DNA of 64,000 nucleotides from JACJYM01 sp965230495 (GTDB taxonomy: Bacteria > Bacteroidota > Bacteroidia > Chitinophagales > Saprospiraceae), in the NCBI GenBank assembly GCA_965230495.1, contig OZ246004.1, forward strand, positions 372,001-436,000, in the 5' to 3' direction. Made by a program: the position numbers and the translations under genes. Shown piece by piece: positions 51,808-60,845 of the stretch. A model generated the notes under the pieces. It did no database searches and had not been told where the DNA came from. It saw only the letters and a program-made list of their open reading frames with translations. The stretch's first letter is position 1; each line of letters starts with the position of its first letter.

Positions 51808-52553
51808 TTTCTTTTTCCGGCTCTTTTATCAATCTTTTTGTTGAATTCAACGTTAACTACTTCTGAATCTGAACCGATCTCATTAATAACTGTGTCAGGT
51901 ACGTTTTCGAGGTTATTATAACTAGCCAACCAGATATTTTGCTCTTTAGCAATGGGTTTAACTATTCTAAGATCATACTTTTCATATTTTTTGAACCATC
52001 TAGGCAGCAATGTTCCAGGTTTAAATTGAATAATTAATTCGGAAAGTATAATTTCTTCTTTTTCTTCCTTTTTACCGCTTGAGGATGCTTCAACAAATTC
52101 CCAGTTAGTGTTATCACAAACTTCTTCCAATAGAAACTGCAATTCGACTAGTTCAGTCGGCCTTCCTTCCTTCCCTTTAACCGATTTTTCAACTTCTCCA
52201 TTAGAATATAATAACTCAATAGTCGGTAAATCAGCAATCATACTTTCATACTCGTCTGGGAAATCAAGAAAATTGGCGTTCTGAAAAGCATCGTGAAGTT
52301 TGATCATATATTTCTCACTAATGATAGCCTTGTATTTTCCTGTTATTCTATAGTTTCTTTGAGCATCTAGGGTAGCTAAACCATTATTTTGAATTTCCAT
52401 ACTCAACACAGGACAAGTACCGAAGCATGCTCCTTTTTTGAGGCCATAGTTCATATAATTTGCCTGCCTGATTTCTTGCTTTGCGGCGTCTTTATTGGAT
52501 TTGCATGAAAACAACAATATAGAACCGACCAATAGTGAGAATATTAGCTTCAT
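51804..52553 (-). CDS. DUF6438-type lipoprotein
   Basis: Start at 52553 (MKLIFSLLVGSILLFSCK) gives a lipobox Cys at about residue 17; a longer frame from 52640 lacks a leader and would overlap the upstream gene. The 249-aa protein has the conserved KKGACFGTCPVLSMEI motif with a CFGTC pair and an extended beta segment (LPTIELLYSNGEVEKSV), as in DUF6438. The C-terminal third (LIIQFKPGTLLPRWFKKYE...) is a separate segment not part of that domain. Function unknown; predicted outer-membrane or periplasmic lipoprotein. Confidence 0.7.
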   Translation of the reverse strand: MKLIFSLLVGSILLFSCKSNKDAAKQEIRQANYMNYGLKKGACFGTCPVLSMEIQNNGLATLDAQRNYRITGKYKAIISEKYMIKLHDAFQNANFLDFPDEYESMIADLPTIELLYSNGEVEKSVKGKEGRPTELVELQFLLEEVCDNTNWEFVEASSSGKKEEKEEIILSELIIQFKPGTLLPRWFKKYEKYDLRIVKPIAKEQNIWLASYNNLENVPDTVINEIGSDSEVVNVEFNKKIDKRAGKRN

Positions 52554-52612
52554 ATTTGACTTTAAAATTAAGACGTAACTTCTTGAATTAAGTATACAAT
52601 TATTTGATAAAA

Positions 52613-53152
52613 CTACTGTTTGACACCAGTAAGGGTACAATTGTCACTACCTAAAGTACCTGCGTCAATTGACATTGGGCCAACAATGGTTTTGTTGTCT
52701 GACTGCATGTTCATATCAGCAGTAATTGAAGCTTGAACAAAACCAGCAATAACAGTCATATAATTGTCAACACTTAGATTATTTCCATTGATCGTAGCAG
52801 GGAAAACTACAGGAACAGTTTGAGGCCCTATAGGAGGAACATCAACTGTAACATTAACGGTTACTTCTACCTCATTTTTTGGAGCCCCATCTCTAGTACT
52901 TTCAAGTATTTTAAATGAATAAGTGGAATCTTCTTGAACAACACCAAGCTCACAATCCAAAGTCCCGAGATAATCACCAATAAACTTATCTCTGGCATAA
53001 GTACATGAACTATCTGATTCATCAGCATCAGGATTGTAGTTCTCCGCTTCTGGATCGGTACAGCCTTTGATAGCATCATCGCCACAAGATGTCAATATTA
53101 GACTGAAGAAACAACAGGCAACAAAAAGTTTTACAAGATTACTCATTCTCAA
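52613..53152 (-). CDS. Lipoprotein with GCTDPEAENYNPDA motif, unknown function
   Basis: A 179-aa protein with lipoprotein signal peptide (LILTSCGDD; Met1 and Met3 are both possible starts). The mature N-terminus has the common Bacteroidota motif GCTDPEAENYNPDAD...SCTY, two Cys apart. A beta-sandwich-like region follows with VTVNVTVDVPPIGPQTVPV. The final DNCTLTGVKQ may supply another Cys. No function was recognised. It is followed after 59 nt by the DUF6438 lipoprotein gene, probably co-transcribed. Confidence 0.72.
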   Translation of the reverse strand: MRMSNLVKLFVACCFFSLILTSCGDDAIKGCTDPEAENYNPDADESDSSCTYARDKFIGDYLGTLDCELGVVQEDSTYSFKILESTRDGAPKNEVEVTVNVTVDVPPIGPQTVPVVFPATINGNNLSVDNYMTVIAGFVQASITADMNMQSDNKTIVGPMSIDAGTLGSDNCTLTGVKQ

Positions 53153-53181
53153 TTGAATTTATATTAAGCTCAACAAATATA

Positions 53182-53469
53182 TTATTTTCCTTCTAATTTA
53201 TCTACAGTTTGTAAATCACCAAGTCTGAATCTGATAGCGATGCCACTTGATTTTTGCCATTTTTCTTCCCAACGACAAAAAAGAGGCCAATTCTCCAAAG
53301 ATATAGGTCTATAAACAACACTGACCCTATTTAAAGAATCTTTGTTTTCTGAGCTATTTAAGTGACTTTCATATTTTTTTAAGATAATGTCTAGCGATTG
53401 AGAATATATAGGAGATACGTATAGATAAATAAATACAAGCAATAATATTGTTAAAGAGCTTTTGTTCAT
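53182..53469 (-). CDS. Small secreted protein of unknown function
   Basis: A 95-aa protein with a clear signal peptide (MNKSSLTILLLVFIYLY...YSQ) and a 72-residue mature part (SLDIILKKYESHLNSSE...). No domain was recognised. The mature region contains NWPLFCRWEEKWQKSSGI and a C-terminal FRLGDLQTVDKLEGK; the single Cys precludes an internal disulphide. It is the last gene of the seven-gene minus-strand set, 12 nt after the methyltransferase stop, so it is likely expressed. Confidence 0.6.
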   Translation of the reverse strand: MNKSSLTILLLVFIYLYVSPIYSQSLDIILKKYESHLNSSENKDSLNRVSVVYRPISLENWPLFCRWEEKWQKSSGIAIRFRLGDLQTVDKLEGK

Positions 53470-53481
53470 TACATAATCAAA

Positions 53482-54591
53482 TTAGTATAGCTCATATTTA
53501 AACAATCTGGATTCAATATCTCCATTATATAACTCATATTTTTTCGAAGGTTTGAGTTTAATCTTTTTTAAGGCAGGGATATTACCACTAAAAATATATG
53601 CGGTGCTTCCCGGATAATCGTCCTTCATCTTAAACCCAAACTTGGAATAAAATTCATCTATATTGTCATCTTTGATACGTTGGTCATAGGGAGGGTTACA
53701 AACTATTGTTACATTTTTGATTCCTTCACTCCTGAAAAAATCTTTCCTTTCCACTTTAATATTTTTAAATCCGGCGTTATAAATATTTTCTCCAGCCCCT
53801 CTTGCCGCTCGTAATGACTTATCATACATTATTATAGAAGGCTCTTCGTCAATAATATCCTTTTGTGCATCACGTACTACTTTTTGCCATATAGAGGAAT
53901 TAAAAGTTTTCCATCCCTTAAAGGCAAACGATCTGTCACTTGATTGCGGAGGAATATTTTTAGCGAGTGAATAAGCCTCTATCCCCAGAGTTCCTGAACC
54001 GCACATTGGGTCTACAAGGGTGTTTTCTCCTCTCCAGCGACTTAAATAGATGATACCCGCCGCCAAAACTTCATTTAGAGGAGCGTCTAACCCATGAATA
54101 CGATACCCCCTTTTATGAAGAGAATCACCAGAACTATCTAAGGAAATGGTCATTGTATTATGCCTGATATGAATATTAATTCGTAAAGTAGGGTGGACAG
54201 GATTAACATTAGGTCTTTTGTCATAAGAGTTTCGGAATTGGTCTGCTATGGCATCTTTGGCCTTAAGACTAACGTACATTGTATTGCGTAAAAAGCGATT
54301 TTGACCCGTGGTGTCGATAGCAAAGCTTCCTTTGATCCCAAAATACTCTTCCCAATTTATATTATAAAAATGATTATAAATGTCTTGATCATTTCTAATG
54401 TGAAACTCACCTAATCTGATTAAAACTCTAAGGGCTAGCCTTGAACGATAATTGATTTTGTATACGGACTCTAGGTCTCCCTTGCAAAGAACAGCTCGGT
54501 TCAATTTTTGAACGGAGTTTATTCCCAAATCTTGTAATTCTTTGCTAAGTGATTCTTCCAGACCAAAAAGGGTTGTTACGATAATATCCAT
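53482..54591 (-). CDS. THUMP-domain class I RNA methyltransferase (RlmL-like N2-guanine methyltransferase)
   Basis: A 369-aa protein with an N-terminal ferredoxin-like/THUMP part (about 1-150; VYKINYRSRLALRVLIRLGEF) and a C-terminal Rossmann-fold methyltransferase with DPMCGSGTLGIEAYS and the NPPY motif (NPPYDQRI). E. coli RlmKL carries the same domains fused to a second methyltransferase; this is the short stand-alone form, which in most bacteria modifies 23S rRNA. It has the typical IHIRHNTMTISLDSSG block. Located 3 nt after the carboxylase stop. Confidence 0.9.
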   Translation of the reverse strand: MDIIVTTLFGLEESLSKELQDLGINSVQKLNRAVLCKGDLESVYKINYRSRLALRVLIRLGEFHIRNDQDIYNHFYNINWEEYFGIKGSFAIDTTGQNRFLRNTMYVSLKAKDAIADQFRNSYDKRPNVNPVHPTLRINIHIRHNTMTISLDSSGDSLHKRGYRIHGLDAPLNEVLAAGIIYLSRWRGENTLVDPMCGSGTLGIEAYSLAKNIPPQSSDRSFAFKGWKTFNSSIWQKVVRDAQKDIIDEEPSIIMYDKSLRAARGAGENIYNAGFKNIKVERKDFFRSEGIKNVTIVCNPPYDQRIKDDNIDEFYSKFGFKMKDDYPGSTAYIFSGNIPALKKIKLKPSKKYELYNGDIESRLFKYELY

Positions 54592-54594
54592 AGA

Positions 54595-56229
54595 TTATGT
54601 TTGGATTATACCCGGGTTAAACTTTTCAATTTTTCCATGATTGGCCATTTCAATACCAAGAGATATGAAATCACGAGTTTTTCTTGGGTCAATGATTTCA
54701 TCGACCCACAATCTTGCAGCTGCATAATAAGCTGAAGTTTCTTCTTCATACTTGGCCTTTATTTTATTAAAAAGTTCCATTTCAGCTTTTTGATCGGGTT
54801 CTTCGCCTTTTCTTTTCAATGAAGAAACCTGAATTTGTGTAAGAACCTTAGCTGCTTGAGTACCTCCCATTACAGCGATTTTAGCCGTAGGCCATGCTAC
54901 TATTAACCTAGGATCATACGCCTTACCACACATGGCATAGTTTCCAGCACCAAAAGAATTTCCAATTACAACAGAAAACTTCGGTACTGTAGAATTGGAA
55001 ACAGCGTTTACCATTTTTGCTCCATCCTTAATTATTCCACCATGCTCCGATCTGGTACCGACCATAAAACCTGTTACGTCATGCAAGAAAACCAATGGGA
55101 TTTTCTTTTGATTACAATTCATGATAAATCTCGCAGCTTTGTCAGCACTATCGGAATAGATTACACCACCAAATTGCATTTCACCTTTTGCATTTTTAAC
55201 CACTTTTCTTTGATTTGCAACTATACCAACCGACCATCCATCAATGTTAGCATAGGCACAGATCATAGTTTTTCCATATTCCTCCTTATACTGTATAATG
55301 CTACCTTCATCTGCAATACAATTTATGATATCAATCATGTCATAAGGTTTGGATCCGTTCTCTGGATAATAACCAAGAATATCCTTAATTTTATTGGAAG
55401 GTGGTTTGCTAGATGATCTTTCAAATTCCAATTTGTCTCCTTTCTTTATTTTCGAAACCAGACCTTTAATAGTATCTAGGCAGGTTTTGTCATCTGGCAT
55501 TTTATAATCTGTAACGCCAGATATTTCACATTGTGTTGTCGCACCTCCTAAGGTTTCATTGTCAACATCTTCTCCGATGGCAGCTTTGACCAGGTAGGGA
55601 CCGGCCAAGTAGATAGATCCTGTTTTATCAACAATTAGTGCTTCATCAGACATTATTGGAAGATAGGCACCTCCTGCAACACAACTGCCCATGATAGCAG
55701 CTATTTGTGGAATGCCCATACTACTCATTTTTGCATTATTTCTAAAGATTCTACCAAAATGTTCTTTGTCAGGAAATATTTCATTTTGCATTGGTAGATA
55801 TACCCCAGCACTGTCCACCAAATAAATAATGGGAATATTATTTTCCATAGATATTTCCTGAGCTCGAAGATTTTTCTTTCCTGTTATAGGAAACCACGCA
55901 CCAGCCTTTACCGTGGCATCATTAGCGACCACAATACAAAGTTTACCTGAGATGTAACCAAGGACAACCACTACGCCCCCTCCCGGACATCCTCCATGTT
56001 CTTTGTACATTTCGAATCCCGCAAATGAGCCTATCTCCTGAAAAGGGGTATCTTCATCCAAAAGGTATTGAACTCTCTCTCTGGCTGTCATTTTACCTTT
56101 TGAGTGGTGTTTTTCAATTCGTTTTTTTCCGCCCCCCAGCTGAATTTCGTCGAGCTTATAATTAAGTGCTGCGATAGCTAACTGCAGAGCATCTTCATTT
56201 TTATTAAATTGTAGTTCTTCTTCTTTCAT
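54595..56229 (-). CDS. Acyl-CoA carboxylase carboxyltransferase (beta) subunit, methylcrotonyl-CoA-like
   Basis: A 544-aa carboxyltransferase. The start at 56229 (MKEEELQFNKNED) fits the 1-nt gap after the upstream stop; a frame from 56250 overlaps it. Landmarks are GKMTARERVQYLLD, GGCPGGGVVVVLG, FPDKEHFGRIF, GSCVAGGAYLPIMSDE, GGATTQCEISG and GNSFGAGNYAMCG, all typical of the beta subunit that moves carboxyl from biotin to the acyl-CoA. The overall pattern is closest to 3-methylcrotonyl-CoA carboxylase (leucine catabolism), but propionyl-CoA carboxylase cannot be excluded. No biotin-carboxylase alpha subunit is present in the window. Confidence 0.88.
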   Translation of the reverse strand: MKEEELQFNKNEDALQLAIAALNYKLDEIQLGGGKKRIEKHHSKGKMTARERVQYLLDEDTPFQEIGSFAGFEMYKEHGGCPGGGVVVVLGYISGKLCIVVANDATVKAGAWFPITGKKNLRAQEISMENNIPIIYLVDSAGVYLPMQNEIFPDKEHFGRIFRNNAKMSSMGIPQIAAIMGSCVAGGAYLPIMSDEALIVDKTGSIYLAGPYLVKAAIGEDVDNETLGGATTQCEISGVTDYKMPDDKTCLDTIKGLVSKIKKGDKLEFERSSSKPPSNKIKDILGYYPENGSKPYDMIDIINCIADEGSIIQYKEEYGKTMICAYANIDGWSVGIVANQRKVVKNAKGEMQFGGVIYSDSADKAARFIMNCNQKKIPLVFLHDVTGFMVGTRSEHGGIIKDGAKMVNAVSNSTVPKFSVVIGNSFGAGNYAMCGKAYDPRLIVAWPTAKIAVMGGTQAAKVLTQIQVSSLKRKGEEPDQKAEMELFNKIKAKYEEETSAYYAAARLWVDEIIDPRKTRDFISLGIEMANHGKIEKFNPGIIQT

Positions 56230-56230
56230 T

Positions 56231-57022
56231 TTATTTGTCTTTCCTTCCACTTCTATTAACGAAATTACTATTAGCCTGTTGAGTACCAGTTAGGATGATA
56301 TCCTGTATGCTAACATGTTTAGGACGTGAAGCTATAAAATAGATTGTTTCTGCTACATCATCAGCCGAAAGAGGTTTAAAATCCTTATAAATAGCAGCTC
56401 TTTTTTTATCTCCATCAAATCTAACCATGGCAAATTCGGTATCTTCGGTATGACCTGGAGATACTTGACTTATTCGAATATTATATTTGTATAGGTCTAT
56501 TCTCATACTTTTTGTAAGTGCATCAACCGCAAACTTGGTAGCGGAGTACACATTACCATTAGGGTATACGTCATGGGCTGCTGTCGAACAGACATTAATA
56601 ATATGTCCTTTTTTGTTTTTGACCATATATGGAGATAGCTTACGCGTCATATATAGTAATCCCTTAATATTAGTATCGATCATCATTTCCCAATCTTCTA
56701 TTTTCCCTTTATGTATAGGATCAAAGCCTTTTGCCAATCCTGCATTATTAATTAAGATATCAATGTTTTTCCATTCTTTTGGAAGTGCATTAAATGCTTT
56801 TTTGACTTGACTGTTATCTCTAATATCAAATGTCAGTGGTAGTATGTTTACCCCATACTTTTTGGAATATTTTTCGGATAATTCTTTTAATACAGATTTT
56901 CTTCTTCCTGTGATGATAAGATCAAATCCTTTCTTTGCAAATTTTTTGGCGGTGGCCTTGCCTATTCCGGATGTTGCTCCTGTTATTAAAACTGTTTTCG
57001 AAAGTGAATCCGATCTTCTCAT
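56231..57022 (-). CDS. Short-chain dehydrogenase/reductase (YdfG-like)
   Basis: A 263-aa SDR. The NAD(P) motif is TGATSGIGKATAKKFA, with R in GRRK suggesting NADPH. The catalytic set is NNAG, Ser/Cys-rich NVCSTAAHDVYP and the YxxxK in YSATKFAVDAL. Members of this subgroup oxidise 3-hydroxy acids such as L-allo-threonine or serine. Its start overlaps the stop of the upstream TlpA-like gene by 4 nt, and its stop is 1 nt before the carboxyltransferase ATG, so it belongs to the operon. Confidence 0.92.
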   Translation of the reverse strand: MRRSDSLSKTVLITGATSGIGKATAKKFAKKGFDLIITGRRKSVLKELSEKYSKKYGVNILPLTFDIRDNSQVKKAFNALPKEWKNIDILINNAGLAKGFDPIHKGKIEDWEMMIDTNIKGLLYMTRKLSPYMVKNKKGHIINVCSTAAHDVYPNGNVYSATKFAVDALTKSMRIDLYKYNIRISQVSPGHTEDTEFAMVRFDGDKKRAAIYKDFKPLSADDVAETIYFIASRPKHVSIQDIILTGTQQANSNFVNRSGRKDK

Positions 57023-58311
57023 TGCTCAATTAAATTCTTAATGTCCTTGTAAAAATCTTTTGTGAAGTCCTTGTATTCTTTAGTAGCAGGTCCGTAGAAC
57101 CCGGTATGAATTTTTTTAATTTGGTTGTTCTTGTCAACAAATAAAAGGGTAGGATAAGAATATACCTTATCTATTTGAGGAATGACTTGGGATACTAAAG
57201 ATTTACTATAATATCCTCCATACAACATTTCATAAGGAATCTCCATTTTTTTCTTATAATTTGAAACCACTTGTAGAGCTCTTGTGGTGTCTTTATATCT
57301 TTCAAAGCAGATCGATATTATTTCTAGATCCTCCGGCTTTTTATCGAAAAAAGCTTTTAAGAATTTACTTTCATCTTTGCAATTTGGACACCATGTTCCC
57401 ATTATCTGGATCAGTTTGTACTTATTTTGATATTTGGGTTGTGATAAATTCGTTAACTCTCCATCTTGATTCAGTAATTCGAAGTTTAAAGGTGTATCGT
57501 TGAGCACTTGAGTCATTTCATAAGGACTGGAAAGGTGGTAATCATTTTCTTTTATCCTCTCGGCATTCCAATTAGATAGATAATGTTTACCCGACCTAAA
57601 AATGCCTATAAGGGAATCTTCACTAATAGCCTTGCCTTCATATAAAAATGCATGAGCTCCATCGAATGTTGATAGCTTAAACTTATCGCCATATGCCCGT
57701 CCTTCTAAATATCGGTAATCACCGGTTTCAGTTGCGAAAGTGCCTGAAATGTTTTCTTTCTGTTGTTTAAATTGTGCTATTGCTGGATATGCATCTTCGG
57801 TATCATATTCAAAGGTGGTCTTCCAGTTACCACCAATATTTATTTCACTTTTTTCACTTATATTAAAACGGTTTGATTTCCCATGGAATGCTTTAAAAGG
57901 AATTCTATAATCTTTTTTGTAATTCACATACCAATGTCCTTGTATTAAACCGTCTTCATATAGGGCCTTGATATACGTGTCGTACTCGGAAAAATTGATA
58001 ACAATGGTATCTTTTGCTGTAGCTCTATCCAATCCATAGCTAATATCAGATATTCGAATTCTTTCTTCGGCATTATGTATAATAATTTCGAAGTTATTAG
58101 ATGTGTCATAAACAACATCAAAATTAAAGGGAAGTTCTCCTTCAAGTTCATTAACCTGCATCGTTTCATCATCCGTAGCAATGGGAACAGTAGTACCATC
58201 AAGATATAATATGCCTCTCCAAATACCGGGAGGTAGTTTTTCAAATTTATTTTGTGGTTCGATACATGAAAAAATGGATAAGCACGAAATAAAAATCAGA
58301 AATAGCCTCAT
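57019..58311 (-). CDS. TlpA-like thioredoxin-domain lipoprotein
   Basis: A 430-aa lipoprotein (MRLFLIFISCLSIFSCIEPQ, lipobox Cys16). Residues about 20-270 form a beta-rich domain of unknown function, with conserved GNWKTTFEYDTE and GTFATETGDYRYLEG. Residues about 280-430 are a thioredoxin fold with the CxxC motif in GTWCPNCKDESKFL and the cis-Pro region VYSYPTLLFVD, as in TlpA/ResA. Likely a thiol reductase facing the periplasm. Starts 4 nt after the previous stop and overlaps the SDR by 4 nt. Confidence 0.87.
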   Translation of the reverse strand: MRLFLIFISCLSIFSCIEPQNKFEKLPPGIWRGILYLDGTTVPIATDDETMQVNELEGELPFNFDVVYDTSNNFEIIIHNAEERIRISDISYGLDRATAKDTIVINFSEYDTYIKALYEDGLIQGHWYVNYKKDYRIPFKAFHGKSNRFNISEKSEINIGGNWKTTFEYDTEDAYPAIAQFKQQKENISGTFATETGDYRYLEGRAYGDKFKLSTFDGAHAFLYEGKAISEDSLIGIFRSGKHYLSNWNAERIKENDYHLSSPYEMTQVLNDTPLNFELLNQDGELTNLSQPKYQNKYKLIQIMGTWCPNCKDESKFLKAFFDKKPEDLEIISICFERYKDTTRALQVVSNYKKKMEIPYEMLYGGYYSKSLVSQVIPQIDKVYSYPTLLFVDKNNQIKKIHTGFYGPATKEYKDFTKDFYKDIKNLIEQ

Positions 58312-58315
58312 TTAA

Positions 58316-58849
58316 TTATTTACTTCTTTCACCAACTAATTGGTCTTCTTTGTATTTGAATAGAACGTTAAAAGTAGTTAAGCTGCCATAAATTCTTGTA
58401 ATATATTGTTGCAAATTAACTTTCTCTTCATCTGTTAGATTTGAAGAGTTAATTCTTTGTTCCATTACTCTCAACCTGTCTCTTACCATAACAATTTTAT
58501 GAAAAAAAGTTTCAATTGGAATTTCTTTTGATTTCAAATTGTCATCATTGGGTTTTAATATCATAATGCCACCGTCCCATTTGTCGCCGAGAGGTACTTC
58601 TTCAGAAATATCACTAAAAGATCTTAGAATCTTGATAAGGGATTTTTCAGCATCATCGAAAGAGACTTTTGTTTCAGGCTCAATATGTTCTATTATCTCC
58701 CAGTTTTTGTAATCTTTTCCTACATGTTTTAATCCATACTGCATAAAACAAACTTTGTATGCAACTACATCTATGCCCACTATTGCTCCCTTTCCATAAC
58801 TCGGATGGTCTACTCTCGACCCAACACCTAATATTTGAATGTCACTCAT
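58316..58849 (-). CDS. Conserved protein of unknown function with N-terminal SH3/Tudor-like motif
   Basis: A 177-aa soluble protein. The N-terminal GVGSRVDHPSYGKGAIVGID resembles the RVxHxxFGxGxV barrel found in UvrD-tail and CarD/TRCF-type RNA polymerase-binding domains. The rest (about 55-177) is predicted alpha-helical, with FFHKIVMVRDRLRVMEQRIN and DEEKVNLQQYITRIYGSL. I do not recognise a family. It sits 17 nt downstream of the symporter gene. It may bind a polymerase or DNA partner (inference, weak). Confidence 0.6.
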   Translation of the reverse strand: MSDIQILGVGSRVDHPSYGKGAIVGIDVVAYKVCFMQYGLKHVGKDYKNWEIIEHIEPETKVSFDDAEKSLIKILRSFSDISEEVPLGDKWDGGIMILKPNDDNLKSKEIPIETFFHKIVMVRDRLRVMEQRINSSNLTDEEKVNLQQYITRIYGSLTTFNVLFKYKEDQLVGERSK

Positions 58850-58866
58850 GTTATACCTTGTTTTTC

Positions 58867-60174
58867 TTATTTTTTGTAATAATCATCTATTCTTCTTTCT
58901 CTTGGCTCATGTATTTTTCCTAATCTTTTGGCTACTAGCATGGAAACTGTAGCATCACCAGTAACGTTAACCATTGTTCTGAACATGTCAAGAGGTCTGT
59001 CAATGGCAAAAATCAAAGCAATACCAATTGGTAAAAGACTTTCATTAAGTCCAGCAGCTTGTAAGACAGGAATCAACATCACAAGCCCGGCAGATGGAAC
59101 AGCAGCTGATCCAATTGAGGCCAATGTAGCCGTTAGAATAATAGCTAATTGGCCACTGATTGTAAGATCATCTTGAAGTACCTGAAAAATAAAAACGGCA
59201 GCCACTGCCTGATAAAGACTGGTTCCATCCATATTTATTGTAGCTCCAATAGGACAGACAAAACTCGTTACCTCTTGATCAACTCCTAAATGCTCTTCTA
59301 CTCTTTCCATTGTTACCGGGAGTGTAGCTGCACTAGAGCTGGTTGAAAAAGCAAGTAATTGAGCTGGTGATATTCCTTTGAAAAAAAACTTTGGTGATTT
59401 GCCAACCAGTGTTTTAACTATGGTAAAATATATGAAAATCATTAAAAACAAACCCAGAACTACACAAAAACCATACATAAGAAGGGCGTATATGATATCA
59501 ATATTTGTTGTGCTGACCATCAAAGAGACGATCAAAGCAAAAACCGCATAAGGGGCAGTTAACATAATGATGTCGACCATTTTAAGTATCACCTCATTAA
59601 GTCCATCGAAAAATCCCTTAATCATTCTGGATTTCGATTCTTCAATCAACAAAAGACATATCCCAAAAAAAATAACGAAGAAGATTACCTGAAGCATATT
59701 TCCATTGCTGGAAGCTGCGTTAAAAATATTATCAGGAACAATGTCTACTAAAAACTGAAGAGGACCATCAGTACTTTTATCTTTAGCAATATTATATTTA
59801 CTTACACCAACATCAGCATATTGTTGCTTAATTTGTTCTACAGTCTCACTGCTGACACTTTTTCCGGGAGTAACAACATTAACGACCGTTAATCCTATGC
59901 TGATAGCAATAATGGTTGTTATGAGATAGATGCTAACAGTGGTTAATCCCATTTTTTTGATACTGGCGATATCTTTAAGGTCTGATATTCCCTTGATTAG
60001 TGAAGCTATAATCAAAGGAATTGATATCAGTTTTAGAAGGTTGATAAATATTTTGCCGAAAGGTGCAATCCAGTTGTTTGCAAAATCTTTCCACCCCATT
60101 TTAGAAAAGAAAATTCCTACAATAATACCCAGTAATATTCCTATTAGGATTTTCCAATGTAAAGCAATCTTCAT
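58867..60174 (-). CDS. Dicarboxylate/amino acid:cation symporter (DAACS family)
   Basis: A 435-aa inner-membrane transporter of the GltP/DctA type. It has hydrophobic helices from residue 8, the serine-rich hairpin (FSTSSSAATLPVTM), the NMDGTSLYQAVAAVF motif that binds substrate and sodium, and HP2 (IGSAAVPSAGLVML). These features are diagnostic for uptake of glutamate, aspartate or C4-dicarboxylates driven by protons or Na+. First gene of the seven-gene minus-strand set. Which substrate it takes is not decided by sequence. Confidence 0.94.
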   Translation of the reverse strand: MKIALHWKILIGILLGIIVGIFFSKMGWKDFANNWIAPFGKIFINLLKLISIPLIIASLIKGISDLKDIASIKKMGLTTVSIYLITTIIAISIGLTVVNVVTPGKSVSSETVEQIKQQYADVGVSKYNIAKDKSTDGPLQFLVDIVPDNIFNAASSNGNMLQVIFFVIFFGICLLLIEESKSRMIKGFFDGLNEVILKMVDIIMLTAPYAVFALIVSLMVSTTNIDIIYALLMYGFCVVLGLFLMIFIYFTIVKTLVGKSPKFFFKGISPAQLLAFSTSSSAATLPVTMERVEEHLGVDQEVTSFVCPIGATINMDGTSLYQAVAAVFIFQVLQDDLTISGQLAIILTATLASIGSAAVPSAGLVMLIPVLQAAGLNESLLPIGIALIFAIDRPLDMFRTMVNVTGDATVSMLVAKRLGKIHEPRERRIDDYYKK

Positions 60175-60194
60175 CTTTCTAAATTTAGCTTAAG

Positions 60195-60227
60195 CAAATA
60201 TTAAAAAAAAGATTAATTTAATCCAAA
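60195..60227 (-). promoter_or_regulatory. Candidate promoter of the symporter operon
   Basis: On the minus strand TTTG (60224-60227) and AATATTTG (60195-60202; one mismatch to TAnnTTTG) are separated by 21 nt, and the ATG follows at 60174. It is divergent from the MOSC gene promoter. Confidence 0.42.
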
Positions 60228-60249
60228 TTATATTCATAAGTGAAATTAT

Positions 60250-60257
60250 TAATTTTG
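60250..60257 (+). promoter_or_regulatory. Candidate -7 box of the MOSC-domain gene
   Basis: TAATTTTG matches TAnnTTTG exactly, 31 nt upstream of the ATG at 60289. No clear -33 element was found. Confidence 0.36.
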
Positions 60258-60288
60258 AATTTCATTAAAGGCTAATATTTTGATAGAA

Positions 60289-60831
60289 ATGTACAAAAGG
60301 GTAGAAGCGGTTCACTTAAGCGAAACGCATTCTATGAAAAAATACACAAAAGATAGTATTTCCTTGATTAGGGGCTTAGGAGTAGAGGGAGATGCTCATT
60401 TTGGAAAAAAAGTAAAACATAGATACTTGATAAGAAAAGATCCTACAAAAGCCAATTTGAGACAGGTACATCTTATTCAAAATGAAATCTTTGATGAACT
60501 TAAGGAAAAAGGTTTTGAGATTTCTCCTGGTGAAATGGGAGAGAATATTACCACGAGTGGAATTGATATTTTAAATCTCCCTGAAGGTACAATCTTAGAA
60601 TTAGGAAAAGAAGCAACGATTCAAATTACAGGTCTACGTACCCCTTGTGTTTTATTAGATGGCATCCAGAAAGGATTGATGAAGGCCCTGATATCAAAAA
60701 AACCAAAGGGCGAAAAGGTATTTAAGGCAGGAGTGATGGCGATAGTTTTAAAGTCTGGAAAAGTCAAGAAGGGTGATGGGATAAACGTAATTTACCCTCC
60801 TAAACCTTTTATAAAAATGAAACATCTTTAA
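60289..60831 (+). CDS. MOSC-domain protein
   Basis: The ATG at 60289 (MYKRVEAVHLSE) is preferred over a TTG at 60280 that only adds three residues. The 180-aa protein is a single MOSC domain: LGVEGDAHFGK, the RQVHLIQNEIFDEL segment, PGEMGENITTSGIDI and the conserved Cys in GLRTPCVLLDGI. MOSC proteins handle sulfur or molybdenum-cofactor-linked chemistry, such as YiiM-type 6-hydroxylaminopurine reduction; this copy is stand-alone with no MOCO or ferredoxin partner nearby. It converges on the GNAT gene. Confidence 0.9.
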   Translation: MYKRVEAVHLSETHSMKKYTKDSISLIRGLGVEGDAHFGKKVKHRYLIRKDPTKANLRQVHLIQNEIFDELKEKGFEISPGEMGENITTSGIDILNLPEGTILELGKEATIQITGLRTPCVLLDGIQKGLMKALISKKPKGEKVFKAGVMAIVLKSGKVKKGDGINVIYPPKPFIKMKHL

Positions 60832-60845
60832 GGGGTGCCGTTTTT

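Noticed and set aside
52554..52640. Longer 5' frame for the DUF6438 lipoprotein
   Set aside because: It would overlap the 3' end of the upstream lipoprotein gene and bury the lipobox.
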